Shown here in pieces: positions 8,228 to 17,109 of a stretch of 64,000 nt of DNA. The notes under the pieces were generated by a model. That model was not told the DNA's origin. It did not search any database and worked only from the letters and a program-made list of their open reading frames with translations. The number at the start of each line of letters is the position of its first letter. The stretch's first letter is position 1. Origin of the DNA: Arthrobacter sp. EM1 (GTDB lineage: Bacteria; Actinomycetota; Actinomycetes; Actinomycetales; Micrococcaceae); contig NZ_CP124836.1 in assembly GCF_029964055.1 (NCBI RefSeq), forward strand, positions 3,534,001-3,598,000, read 5' to 3'. The position numbers and the translations under genes were made by a program.

Positions 8228-8692
8228 GTTAGTTACTCCAGTGGGATCAAAGGTGCGCCCACCCGATCAAGGGGAAGAACTGGTCGACGCTAAGTTTTGT
8301 ATGTGCCGCTTACCTCAACTCGCAAGACGCGCGGGGCGCCGGGAAAGATTCAAATGAGGCTTAAAGCGTACACATGGGACTTCACAACGTTAGGGCTTGC
8401 CGCCCTCCAGAGTCAAACCGGGCGTCGCGCCGCAGAGTTTCCCCAGCTGTGGCTAACTCCCTTCCCGGCCTGTGGATGACGAGTGCCAAAGGGTCCCAAT
8501 TCGAACTACAGCAGTGTGATTATCCACAGGACAGAACCCAGCTATCTTCTGCCCATTTGATCCCCTAGAGTGTCCCAGTAGCCGATTATCCACGGACTGT
8601 GCATAACCCTGTGGATTAAGCCGGGGCCAGCGCACTGGTTCGGGCCATGTGGCTGCCGGCAATTTAGGCAAGCAAGTTTGAGGAACTGATTG
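8228..8692. other. oriC, left part: rpmH-dnaA intergenic region with DnaA boxes
   Basis: Divergent intergenic region between rpmH and dnaA. Boxes found by eye: TGTGGCTAA 8448, TGTGGATGA 8471, TTATCCACA 8520 (perfect), TTATCCACG 8586, TGTGCATAA 8598 and TGTGGATTA 8610, the last two 12 bp apart. All but 8520 have one mismatch. The boxes near 8586-8618 sit about 75-107 bp before the dnaA start, consistent with autorepression by DnaA. A possible rpmH promoter on the minus strand is TTGTGA (8387-8382) and TTTAAG (8365-8360) with a 16-bp spacer; this is weak. Confidence 0.75.
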
Positions 8693-10114
8693 ATGACAGT
8701 AGACGAAGCCAACCAAGCCAACACTGTCGGAAGTTCCTGGCGGCGGGTAGTAAGCCTGCTGGAGAACGATCACCGGGTATCACCCCGGCAGCGCGGCTTC
8801 GTCATCCTCGCCCAAGCCCAGGGGCTCATCGGTTCAACCCTGCTGGTGGCGGTCCCCAATGAACTCACCCGTGAGGTACTCCAGACACAGGTGAAGGAAG
8901 CCCTCGACGACGCCCTCCGGAGCGTCTTCTCCGACGAAATCCGTTGTGCAATCGACGTCGACACCGATCTGGTCCCGCTGCACCCGGAACCCGAACCCGC
9001 CGTCGAATTGTCTCTCGTGGCCGATCCTTCCGTCGAACTAAAACCACAACCCATGCTGCCGAGCACGTCGCATGAATTTGGCCGCCTCAATCCGAAGTAT
9101 GTCTTCGACACCTTTGTGATTGGTTCCTCCAACCGTTTCGCCCATGCTGCGGCGGTGGCCGTCGCTGAAGCGCCGGCCAAGGCCTACAACCCGCTCTTCA
9201 TCTATGGCGATTCCGGTCTGGGCAAGACTCATCTGCTCCATGCGATCGGCCACTATGCCCGCAGGCTGTACAGCGGAATCCGGGTCCGCTACGTGAACTC
9301 CGAGGAATTCACCAACGACTTCATCAACTCCATCCGCGACGATGAAGGCACCAGCTTCAAAACGACGTACCGCAACGTGGATGTCCTCCTGATCGATGAC
9401 ATCCAGTTCCTGGCCGGCAAGGACCGGACGCTGGAGGAGTTCTTCCACACCTTCAACGCCCTGCACAACAACAACAAGCAGGTGGTCATCACCTCCGACC
9501 AACCACCCAAACTGCTCGCTGGCTTCGAGGACCGGATGAAGTCCCGCTTCGAATGGGGCCTGCTGACCGACATCCAGCCGCCGGAACTCGAGACCCGGAT
9601 CGCAATCCTGCGCAAGAAGGCCCTCAGCGAGGGCCTCTCGGCACCGGACGACGCCCTGGAATACATCGCGTCGAAGATCTCCAGCAACATCCGCGAACTG
9701 GAGGGGGCACTGATCCGGGTCACGGCCTTCGCCAGCCTCAACCGCCAACCGGTGGACGTTGCCTTGGCAGAGATGGTGCTCAAGGACCTCATCACCGATG
9801 ACGGGGCCCAGGAAATCACCTCCGCGCAGATCCTCACCCAGACCGCCGACTACTTCAAGCTCAGCATGGAGGAGCTCTGCAGTAAGTCGCGGACCAGGAC
9901 CCTGGTCACCGCCCGGCAGATCGCCATGTATTTGTGCCGTGAACTCACGGATATGTCCCTTCCCAAGATCGGGCAGGAACTCGGCGGCCGCGACCACACC
10001 ACGGTCATCCATGCAGACCGCAAGATCCGTGAGTTGATGGCGGAGCGCCGAGTGATCTACAACCAGGTCACCGAACTGACCAACAGGATCAAGCAGCAGC
10101 AGCGTAATTCCTAG
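8693..10114 (+). CDS. dnaA: Replication initiator DnaA
   Basis: AAA+ ATPase that binds DnaA boxes and melts oriC. The 473-aa protein has domain I at about 1-90, an unusually short linker domain II (about 90-130), AAA+ domain III with Walker A GDSGLGKT at 172-179 and Walker B LLIDD at 232-236, and DNA-binding domain IV with the signature GGRDHTTVIHA at about 431-441. The ATG at 8693 follows GAGGAA with good spacing; a TTG three bases earlier is possible. DnaA boxes lie on both sides and also in distant clusters at 617-1052 and 25978-26643. Confidence 0.98.
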   Translation: MTVDEANQANTVGSSWRRVVSLLENDHRVSPRQRGFVILAQAQGLIGSTLLVAVPNELTREVLQTQVKEALDDALRSVFSDEIRCAIDVDTDLVPLHPEPEPAVELSLVADPSVELKPQPMLPSTSHEFGRLNPKYVFDTFVIGSSNRFAHAAAVAVAEAPAKAYNPLFIYGDSGLGKTHLLHAIGHYARRLYSGIRVRYVNSEEFTNDFINSIRDDEGTSFKTTYRNVDVLLIDDIQFLAGKDRTLEEFFHTFNALHNNNKQVVITSDQPPKLLAGFEDRMKSRFEWGLLTDIQPPELETRIAILRKKALSEGLSAPDDALEYIASKISSNIRELEGALIRVTAFASLNRQPVDVALAEMVLKDLITDDGAQEITSAQILTQTADYFKLSMEELCSKSRTRTLVTARQIAMYLCRELTDMSLPKIGQELGGRDHTTVIHADRKIRELMAERRVIYNQVTELTNRIKQQQRNS

Positions 10115-10634
10115 GCAGTCGCGCCAAGCACTCTTACCTTATTAACAGACGCCTGTGGACAACCCTGTGGATAGTTAAGGGGACAACTGCGGTTAATGGG
10201 CTTAAAACCCTTAAGGCGCCTGTGGATCACGGGCAGCGGCGAAAACGTTATCCCCATCCACACCCTGTTTAAAACCTACTCCGCCCACAGTCCATGAACA
10301 GGCGTTAACCGCGGGAACGCACCGTCAAACGGGGTTATCCACAGTATCCACAGCAGTTATTAACACTACTAATCCCTCAATAATGAAATTCCCTCAAATA
10401 ACAATCTCCGTCCCACCCAGGAACACGGCCAGGAACGAGCCGGCCGTCGGCAGAACCCGGGCACCGGAGCCGCCCGGACAATCTGCCCGGTTCCAACTCG
10501 GAGATGGGAGAATCACACTTCATGCGGCTAAGCTGTCTGCAGTATGTCCGTCCTGGACATCTTTTGTGATTCCTTGCCGGGCCGGTGGCCCGGCCATCAG
10601 TGATGACAGCAGCAATGAAAGGCGGCACCCTTCC
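10115..10634. other. oriC, right part: dnaA-dnaN intergenic region
   Basis: A 520-bp gap rich in DnaA boxes. Minus-strand boxes at 10154 (TGTGGACAA), 10166 (TGTGGATAG) and 10178 (AGGGGACAA) step by 12 bp. Others are TGTGGATCA 10221, TTATCCCCA 10248, TTATCCACA 10335 (perfect) and GTATCCACA 10344. An AT-rich stretch follows at about 10353-10395. This is the standard actinobacterial oriC position. An open frame reaching back to 10383 in the dnaN frame is not thought to be coding. Confidence 0.85.
10335..10371 (+). other. Probable oriC unwinding element (DnaA boxes plus DnaA-trio-like repeat)
   Basis: Two abutting boxes, TTATCCACA (10335-10343) and GTATCCACA (10344-10352), are followed by GCAG and then TTA TTA ACA CTA CTA (10357-10371). 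On the opposite strand this reads as 3'-GAT/AAT trinucleotides. The arrangement matches the basal unwinding system described for Bacillus oriC, in which DnaA moves from tandem boxes onto single-stranded DnaA-trios. The match is by eye. Confidence 0.6.
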
Positions 10635-11759
10635 GTGAAGTTCAGAGTCGAACGGGACGTCCTGGCAGAAGCCGTGACCTGGACCGCCCGGTCGTTGTCT
10701 CCGCGGCCGCCAGTACCCGTCCTTTCCGGTCTGCTACTGAAGGCTGAAGCCGGTACGGTGAGCCTCTCGAGCTTTGACTACGAGACCTCGGCAAGGCTCG
10801 AGATCGCTGCTGACATCACCACCGAGGGCACGATTCTGGTATCGGGACGGCTGCTCGCCGAGATATGCCGCAGCCTCCCTTCGGCGCCGGTCGACGTTGA
10901 GACCGACGGCAACAAAGTCACATTGACCTGCCGGCGCAGCAGCTTCCATCTCGCCACCATGCCCGAGGCCGAATACCCTCCGCTGCCTGCTCTGCCCGCA
11001 ATCAGCGGCACAGTACCCGGCGACGCCTTCGCCCAGGCTGTCTCCCAGGTGATCATCGCAGCGAGCAAAGATGACACCCTGCCCATCCTCACCGGCGTCC
11101 GGATGGAAATCGAGGACGACCTGATCACCTTGCTGGCCACCGACCGTTACCGTCTGGCCATGCGCGAGGTTCCGTGGAAACCGGTCACTCCGGGCATCTC
11201 CACAAGCGCACTCGTCAAGGCCAAGACCCTCAATGAAGTTGCCAAGACTCTCGGCGGCAGCGGTGACATCCACCTCGCCCTCGCTGATGACGACAGTCGG
11301 CTCATTGGCTTTGAAAGCGGCGGCCGCACCACCACGTCCCTCCTCGTTGACGGCGACTACCCCAAGATTCGATCACTTTTTCCCGAGTCCACGCCGATCC
11401 ATGCCACCGTGCAGACCTCGGAACTCGTCGAGGCCGTCCGTCGTGTCTCGCTCGTTGCGGAACGGAACACTCCGGTCCGGCTCGCGTTCACCCAAGGCCA
11501 GCTGCACCTCGATGCCGGCACCGGCGAAGATGCACAGGCATCAGAAGAGCTCGAGGCCCAGCTCACGGGCGAAGACATCACCGTCGCGTTCAACCCGCAT
11601 TACCTGATTGAGGGCCTGAGCGTCATCGAGACCAAGTTTGTCCGGTTCTCCTTCACCAGTGCGCCCAAGCCGGCCATGATTACGGCCCAAAACGATGCCG
11701 ACGGAGAAGACCAGGGCGACTACCGTTACCTGGTTATGCCGGTGCGGTTGCCCAACTAA
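10635..11759 (+). CDS. dnaN: DNA polymerase III beta sliding clamp
   Basis: Ring-shaped processivity clamp for DNA polymerase III. At 374 aa from the GTG at 10635 it has the usual three clamp folds and starts in the typical way (KFRVERDVLAEAV), with VLSGLLLKAE and the C-terminal YLVMPVRLPN. The frame is open back to 10383, but that extension lies in oriC and has no family match, so the GTG is preferred. A strong hairpin follows the stop. Confidence 0.97.
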   Translation: MKFRVERDVLAEAVTWTARSLSPRPPVPVLSGLLLKAEAGTVSLSSFDYETSARLEIAADITTEGTILVSGRLLAEICRSLPSAPVDVETDGNKVTLTCRRSSFHLATMPEAEYPPLPALPAISGTVPGDAFAQAVSQVIIAASKDDTLPILTGVRMEIEDDLITLLATDRYRLAMREVPWKPVTPGISTSALVKAKTLNEVAKTLGGSGDIHLALADDDSRLIGFESGGRTTTSLLVDGDYPKIRSLFPESTPIHATVQTSELVEAVRRVSLVAERNTPVRLAFTQGQLHLDAGTGEDAQASEELEAQLTGEDITVAFNPHYLIEGLSVIETKFVRFSFTSAPKPAMITAQNDADGEDQGDYRYLVMPVRLPN

Positions 11760-11767
11760 CCCGCAGT

Positions 11768-11799
11768 TGAGGCCGTTTTGAGGGATCAAAACGGCCTCA
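11768..11799. terminator. Hairpin terminator after dnaN
   Basis: A 14-bp perfect stem (TGAGGCCGTTTTGA / TCAAAACGGCCTCA) with a GGGA loop begins 8 bp after the dnaN stop. No clear T-run follows, so it may terminate only partly or protect the 3' end. Confidence 0.7.
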
Positions 11800-11864
11800 G
11801 CTGCCAGTCAGTTGGGTAGACGCCATTACCCGAAACACCCCAGCGCAGAAAAGAGTTCATCTAA

Positions 11865-12749
11865 GTGCACATTGGACTGATCGGCCTTGGAAAAATGGGT
11901 TTCAACATGCGCGAACGGCTGCGCGCGGGTGCAATTGACGTTACCGGTTTCGACCGCAACCCTGCGGTCACCGACGTCGCCAGCGTGGATGACCTGATCG
12001 CCGCCGTCCCGGCGCCGCGCGTGATCTGGGTGATGGTTCCCTCCGGCGGGATCACCGACGCCGTCATTACCGAACTTGGCACTAAACTCGACGCCGGTGA
12101 CCTGGTCATCGACGGCGGCAATTCCCGCTTCACCGAGGACCAGAAACACGGCGCCGCACTGGCCGAAGTGGGCATCCAATTTGCCGACTGCGGTGTGTCC
12201 GGCGGCGTATGGGGCCTGCAGAACGGTTACGGATTGATGGCCGGCGGGGATGTGGTGGATATTGAGCGCGCCATGCCCGTCTTCGACGCACTTCGTCCCG
12301 AGGGCGAACGGGCCGACAGCTTCGTTCACGTCGGCGGGGTTGGAGCCGGCCACTACGCCAAGATGGTTCACAACGGCGTCGAATACGGCCTGATGCAGGC
12401 TTATGCCGAGGGGTATGAACTCCTCGCCGCTAAGGACATTGTGACCGATCTTCCCGGTACTTTCCGCGCCTGGCAGAAGGGGACTGTGGTCCGCTCGTGG
12501 CTGCTGGACCTGATGGTGAAGGCTCTCGATGAGGATCCCGGCCTGGAATCGATCGATGACTATGTTGAAGATTCCGGCGAGGGGCGTTGGACCGTGGAGG
12601 AAGCGATCGCCAACGCCGTGCCGGCCCCAGCCATCACGGCAGCCCTCTTTGCCCGCTTTTCATCGCGCGAGGACAACTCACCCGCCATGAAGATGGTTTC
12701 CGCACTGCGGCATCAATTCGGCGGCCACGCAACCCGTCCGGCAAAATAG
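11865..12749 (+). CDS. gnd: 6-phosphogluconate dehydrogenase, short decarboxylating type
   Basis: Oxidises 6-phosphogluconate to ribulose 5-phosphate and CO2 in the pentose phosphate pathway. At 294 aa it is the short (GndA/YqeC-type) form rather than the approximately 470-aa form. The N-terminal nucleotide motif GLIGLGKMG is at 4-12, the substrate segment DGGNSRF follows, and GVSGGVWGLQNGYGLMAGG and HVGGVGAGHYAKMVHNGVEY are typical. The start is GTG. Its place between dnaN and recF is common in actinobacteria and has no known link to replication. Confidence 0.95.
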   Translation: MHIGLIGLGKMGFNMRERLRAGAIDVTGFDRNPAVTDVASVDDLIAAVPAPRVIWVMVPSGGITDAVITELGTKLDAGDLVIDGGNSRFTEDQKHGAALAEVGIQFADCGVSGGVWGLQNGYGLMAGGDVVDIERAMPVFDALRPEGERADSFVHVGGVGAGHYAKMVHNGVEYGLMQAYAEGYELLAAKDIVTDLPGTFRAWQKGTVVRSWLLDLMVKALDEDPGLESIDDYVEDSGEGRWTVEEAIANAVPAPAITAALFARFSSREDNSPAMKMVSALRHQFGGHATRPAK

Positions 12750-12774
12750 TCCTGCCCCGAAATCCTGACCCGGC

Positions 12775-13995
12775 GTGTACCTAGAACAACTTTCGCTCAC
12801 GGACTTCCGCAGCTATGCCCAGGTAGAGCTGAGCCTGGAGCCGGGTGTCACCGTGTTGGTAGGGTCAAACGGCATCGGCAAAACCAACCTGATGGAAGCC
12901 ATCGGCTATTTGGCCTCACTCAGTTCGCACCGGGTCAGTTCCGATGCGCCGCTGCTGCGGTTTGGAACCGATCGGGCGATGATTCGTGCCAAGCTGGTCC
13001 GCGGCGAGCAGTCCACGGTGCTCGAACTCGAAATCAACGCCGCGCGCGCCAACCGCGCGCGGATCAACCGCAGCAACCCGGTCCGGGCCCGGGACATCTT
13101 GGGTATTTGCCAGACCGTTTTGTTTGCACCGGAGGATCTTGCCCTGGTCAAGGGTGACCCGTCCAGCCGGCGCCGTTTCCTCGATGAGCTCCTGGTCAGT
13201 CTCATCCCGAGGCATGCTGCCACCCGCAGCGACTATGACCGGGTGCTGAAACAGCGCAACGCGCTGTTGAAGTCCGCCCGGTCAGGAAAATTCAGTCCGG
13301 GACACGAATCCACCCTGGATGTCTGGGATCAGCACATGGCCCGGGCGGGAGCGGAGTTGCTGCATGCACGACTCGAATTGGTGGAAAGGCTTGGGCCGCA
13401 TCTCAAAAGCGCCTATGCCCAGCTCACCGACGGGTCCAAGGAAGCAGGCGCGATCTACCGTTCCACCCTGCAGGGTGTTGTGGACGATGACGGCGCTGTG
13501 CCGGCCGAAGCCTTGGTGGCCGTTCCGGGTGCCAGCGGGCAAGTTCCGGGACCCGGGGATTTGCGGCTTCTCTCGATTGAACAGCTAACCGAACGCTACG
13601 TCCAGGCTTTCGCCTCGTCTCGGCGCAGGGAATTGGAACGCGGGATCTCCCTGGTTGGCCCGCACCGTGACGAACTCGAACTGGTGCTCGGTTCCGTCCC
13701 CGCCAAAGGCTATGCCTCGCATGGTGAAACGTGGTCCATGTGTCTGTCCCTCCGCCTGGCTTCGTACTATGTCATGCTCGATGATGCCCGCACGGGCGGA
13801 TCAGCTCCCATCCTGATTCTGGACGATGTGTTCGCGGAGCTTGATGTCCAGCGCCGGCGTAAACTGGCCGCGATAGTATCCGGTGCCGAGCAGGTGCTCG
13901 TGACCGCCGCCGTCGAGGACGATATCCCCACGGAACTGGCCGGACGGCGGGTGAGGGTAGTCCCGGGAGGAATCGATGTGCGGGAAGATCGATGA
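12775..13995 (+). CDS. recF: DNA replication and repair protein RecF
   Basis: SMC-like ATPase that helps load RecA at gaps and stalled forks. The 406-aa protein has Walker A GSNGIGKT at 30-37, the ABC-type signature region near LVGPHRDELEL, and Walker B LILDDVFAELD. The start is GTG. Its stop overlaps the ATG of the DciA-family gene by 4 bp (ATGA). It lies in the conserved dnaA-dnaN-recF-gyrB block. Confidence 0.97.
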   Translation: MYLEQLSLTDFRSYAQVELSLEPGVTVLVGSNGIGKTNLMEAIGYLASLSSHRVSSDAPLLRFGTDRAMIRAKLVRGEQSTVLELEINAARANRARINRSNPVRARDILGICQTVLFAPEDLALVKGDPSSRRRFLDELLVSLIPRHAATRSDYDRVLKQRNALLKSARSGKFSPGHESTLDVWDQHMARAGAELLHARLELVERLGPHLKSAYAQLTDGSKEAGAIYRSTLQGVVDDDGAVPAEALVAVPGASGQVPGPGDLRLLSIEQLTERYVQAFASSRRRELERGISLVGPHRDELELVLGSVPAKGYASHGETWSMCLSLRLASYYVMLDDARTGGSAPILILDDVFAELDVQRRRKLAAIVSGAEQVLVTAAVEDDIPTELAGRRVRVVPGGIDVREDR

Positions 13996-14555
13996 ATAAG
14001 GATACCGACGGCGGGCTGCAGCCGGGACGTGATCCGGACGATATCGATGCCGCGCAGTCGGCATTAAACAGAATGCGTGAGGCAGCCGCGGCCCGTGGCG
14101 AAATACGGCGCAAAGCCCCACCACGCCTCGGAACGGCTCCGCAAAAGCCTGGCCGCAGCTCCAGCAGCACCCGTGGCTTCGGACAATTCCACGGTACCGG
14201 CAGGGACCCGATGGGGCTGGGCAAAGTGGTGGGCCGCCTTGTTGCCGAGCGTGGTTGGAGCTCTCCTGTGGCCGTGGGATCGGTGATGGCCGAATGGTCA
14301 ACGCTTGTGGGACCGGAAATATCCGCGCACTGCACGCCGGAGAGTTTCACCGATACCACTTTGCATGTCCGTTGCGATTCCACCGCCTGGGCAACGCAAT
14401 TGCGCCTGCTCAGCATCAGCCTGCTGGAGAAATTCCGCACCGAACTTGGTGAAGGTGTGGTGACCAAGATCCAGGTCCTCGGACCTGCGGCGCCGAGCTG
14501 GCGCAAGGGTGGCCGGACGGTCAACGGGCGCGGACCGCGGGATACCTACGGATAG
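13992..14555 (+). CDS. dciA: DciA-family (DUF721) helicase-associated protein
   Basis: The family is the common bacterial partner of the replicative helicase DnaB where DnaC/DnaI loaders are absent. The 187-aa protein has a disordered, basic N-terminal half (about 1-75) and a C-terminal DUF721 domain starting near GLGKVVGRLVAERGW and including VRCDSTAWATQLRLL. It overlaps recF by 4 bp and precedes gyrB, the standard actinobacterial position. The helicase role is inferred from the family. Confidence 0.92.
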   Translation: MNKDTDGGLQPGRDPDDIDAAQSALNRMREAAAARGEIRRKAPPRLGTAPQKPGRSSSSTRGFGQFHGTGRDPMGLGKVVGRLVAERGWSSPVAVGSVMAEWSTLVGPEISAHCTPESFTDTTLHVRCDSTAWATQLRLLSISLLEKFRTELGEGVVTKIQVLGPAAPSWRKGGRTVNGRGPRDTYG

Positions 14556-14968
14556 CGTTCAGCCTGCTGGTACGACAGGTCTGAAGCACTCCTTGCAAAA
14601 ACTCTTGAAAATTCCGCAAACGGCGTGTAGGGCGCTCAGACGTACCGGAGTCGTATAGTCACCCGCATCCGGTACTCCCGGAGCCTTGCAGGTGGAGTCT
14701 GTGGCCTCCCAGCGGCACTTTCCTTCCCGTTTGGCGCGATGGAATGCGGGATTCACCCCTATAACACGGTAGAATCGGGGGAGATAACTGGGCGCCGGTG
14801 AAACGTTGACTGAGTCCGTTTCCGACGCAATTTTCGCGTGCGGTTAACGGATCCTCGAGTCGGCAGGACAACCGGTGTCATCAGTGCCGTGCCCGTTGGC
14901 AGAAGCTGTTTCCTCCGGGAAGGGGCGACGGCTGGCCTTTAACGAAAAAAGAGGAGTCGAAAGCGCCT
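14556..14968. other. Gene-free region upstream of gyrB
   Basis: A 413-bp gap expected to carry the gyrB-gyrA promoter and leader. Candidate -10 boxes are TATAGT (14654-14659) and TAGAAT (14770-14775), but neither has a good -35 at 16-18 bp, so I do not assign a promoter. A clear ribosome site (GAGGAG, 14951-14956) serves the gyrB GTG. No gene or repeat was seen. Confidence 0.5.
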
Positions 14969-17050
14969 GTGGCTAACGACAATGCAGAGATCCCGGCAGT
15001 GGAACCAGCAGTGGTAGCGGCGGATACCCCGCCGGAAGCCGCAATTGCCCACGGCTACGGCGCCAGCGACATTACGGTGCTCGAAGGCCTGGAGGCCGTC
15101 CGGAAACGTCCCGGCATGTACATCGGTTCCACCGGACCGCGCGGATTGCACCACCTGGTCTATGAAGTCGTGGATAACTCCGTCGATGAGGCCCTGGCCG
15201 GGTACTGCACCCACATTGAAATTGTGCTGCAGGCCGACGGCGGGGTCAAGGTGGTTGACAACGGCCGCGGCATCCCGGTGGACATGCACCCAACGGAGCA
15301 CAAGCCCACGGTGGAGGTCGTGATGACCATCCTGCACGCTGGCGGCAAGTTCGGCGGCGGAGGTTACGCCGTCTCCGGCGGCCTGCACGGGGTGGGCATC
15401 TCAGTCGTCAACGCGCTCTCCAGCCGGGTCGATACCGAGGTCCGCCGCCAGGGCCATGTTTGGCGGATGTCCTTCGCGGACGGCGGCAAACCCCAGGGCG
15501 GACTTGTCCAGGGCGAGGAAGCCAGCGAGACCGGCACCACCCAGACGTTCTACCCGGATGCCGGTATTTTTGAATCGACGGAGTTCGATTTCGAAACACT
15601 GCGCGCCCGCTTCCAGCAGATGGCGTTCCTGAACAAGGGACTGCGGATCACGCTGACCGATGAGAGGCGCGCTGCCGAGGAGCCGACCGAGGACGCTGAC
15701 CTCGATCTCGACGCCGTTGCAGTCGACGGTGAAGTCCCGGCGGAGTTCCACACCGTTGTGTACCAATACGATGACGGGTTGCTGGACTACGTCAAGCACC
15801 TGAACTCCGGCAAAAAGGTCGACGTCGTCCATGAGGATGTCATCGCCTTTGAAACCGAGGATACCGAACGTCACATTGCGCTGGAAATGGCGATGCAGTG
15901 GACCAACGCGTACTCCGAGAGTGTCCACACCTATGCCAACACCATTAATACCCACGAGGGTGGCACCCACGAAGAGGGATTCCGCGCTGCGATGACCTCG
16001 CTCATCAACCGCTATGCGCGGGAAAAGAGCATCATCAAGGAAAAGGATGACAACCTTACCGGCGACGACATTCGTGAAGGACTGACGGCAGTCATTTCGG
16101 TCAAGCTGGCCGAGCCCCAGTTTGAAGGCCAAACCAAGACCAAGCTCGGCAACTCCGAGGTGAAGGGATTCGTCCAGCGAGTCGTCACAGACGGCCTTGG
16201 CGACTGGCTGGAAAGGAATCCCGGCCCGGCCCGCGACGTTATCCGCAAGGCCATCTCCGCGGCCCAGGCCCGGATGGCAGCCCGCAAGGCCCGCGACAAC
16301 GCCCGCCGGAAGAGCCCGCTGGAATCTTTCGGGATGCCTGGCAAGCTCTCGGACTGCTCTTCCAAGAATCCGGAAAAGTGTGAGGTCTACATCGTCGAGG
16401 GCGACTCCGCCGGTGGTTCCGCCAAGCGCGGACGCAACCCGGAAACCCAGGCCATCCTCCCGCTGCGTGGAAAAATCCTCAACGTTGAACGGGCTCGGCT
16501 GGACAAGGCACTGGGCAACGCCGAGGTCCAGTCCATGATTACCGCCTTCGGTACGGGGATTGGCGAAGACTTCGACCTGAGCAAACTCCGGTACCACAAG
16601 ATTGTCCTGATGGCGGATGCCGACGTCGACGGCCAGCACATCACCACCTTGCTGATGACCTTGTTGTTCCGCTACATGCGCCCGCTGATAGAAAACGGCT
16701 ACGTCTATCTGGCGCAGCCTCCGCTGTACCGGATCAAGTGGTCCAACGCTCCGCACGACTACGTCTATAGCGACCGGGAGCGCGATGCGCGCCTGCTGTC
16801 CGGCCAGGCGGCCGGCCGCCGCATTCCCAAGGACAACGGCATCCAGCGCTACAAGGGCTTGGGTGAAATGGACTATACGGAACTGTGGGACACCACCATG
16901 GACCCCGATCACCGCACACTGTTGCAGGTCACGATGGACGATGCCCTGGCCGCGGACCAAACTTTCTCCACCCTGATGGGTGAGGACGTTGAATCCCGTC
17001 GAAACTTCATTCAGCAGAACGCCAAGGACGTTCGGTTCCTGGACATCTAG
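14969..17050 (+). CDS. gyrB: DNA gyrase subunit B
   Basis: ATPase subunit of DNA gyrase, which introduces negative supercoils. The 693-aa protein begins with a variable acidic tail of about 30 residues, then the GHKL ATPase domain ([14 protein letters not shown] around 65-78, DNGRGIPVD), the transducer domain, and the TOPRIM domain with EGDSAGG at 477-483 and the metal-binding DADVDG. It ends in the usual AKDVRFLDI. The start is GTG. gyrA follows after 59 bp. Confidence 0.98.
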   Translation: MANDNAEIPAVEPAVVAADTPPEAAIAHGYGASDITVLEGLEAVRKRPGMYIGSTGPRGLHHLVYEVVDNSVDEALAGYCTHIEIVLQADGGVKVVDNGRGIPVDMHPTEHKPTVEVVMTILHAGGKFGGGGYAVSGGLHGVGISVVNALSSRVDTEVRRQGHVWRMSFADGGKPQGGLVQGEEASETGTTQTFYPDAGIFESTEFDFETLRARFQQMAFLNKGLRITLTDERRAAEEPTEDADLDLDAVAVDGEVPAEFHTVVYQYDDGLLDYVKHLNSGKKVDVVHEDVIAFETEDTERHIALEMAMQWTNAYSESVHTYANTINTHEGGTHEEGFRAAMTSLINRYAREKSIIKEKDDNLTGDDIREGLTAVISVKLAEPQFEGQTKTKLGNSEVKGFVQRVVTDGLGDWLERNPGPARDVIRKAISAAQARMAARKARDNARRKSPLESFGMPGKLSDCSSKNPEKCEVYIVEGDSAGGSAKRGRNPETQAILPLRGKILNVERARLDKALGNAEVQSMITAFGTGIGEDFDLSKLRYHKIVLMADADVDGQHITTLLMTLLFRYMRPLIENGYVYLAQPPLYRIKWSNAPHDYVYSDRERDARLLSGQAAGRRIPKDNGIQRYKGLGEMDYTELWDTTMDPDHRTLLQVTMDDALAADQTFSTLMGEDVESRRNFIQQNAKDVRFLDI

Positions 17051-17109
17051 GGTACTCAAGCCCTACATATCCCTGGACCGATATATACCTGAAACGGAAA
17101 ATATAGACT

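Noticed and set aside
10383-10634. N-terminal extension of dnaN into oriC
   Set aside because: The sliding clamp is complete from the GTG at 10635, and the upstream DNA holds origin elements.
15401-17059. 552-codon open frame antisense to gyrB
   Set aside because: It is a codon-position shadow of gyrB in GC-rich DNA; gyrB has full family motifs on the other strand.
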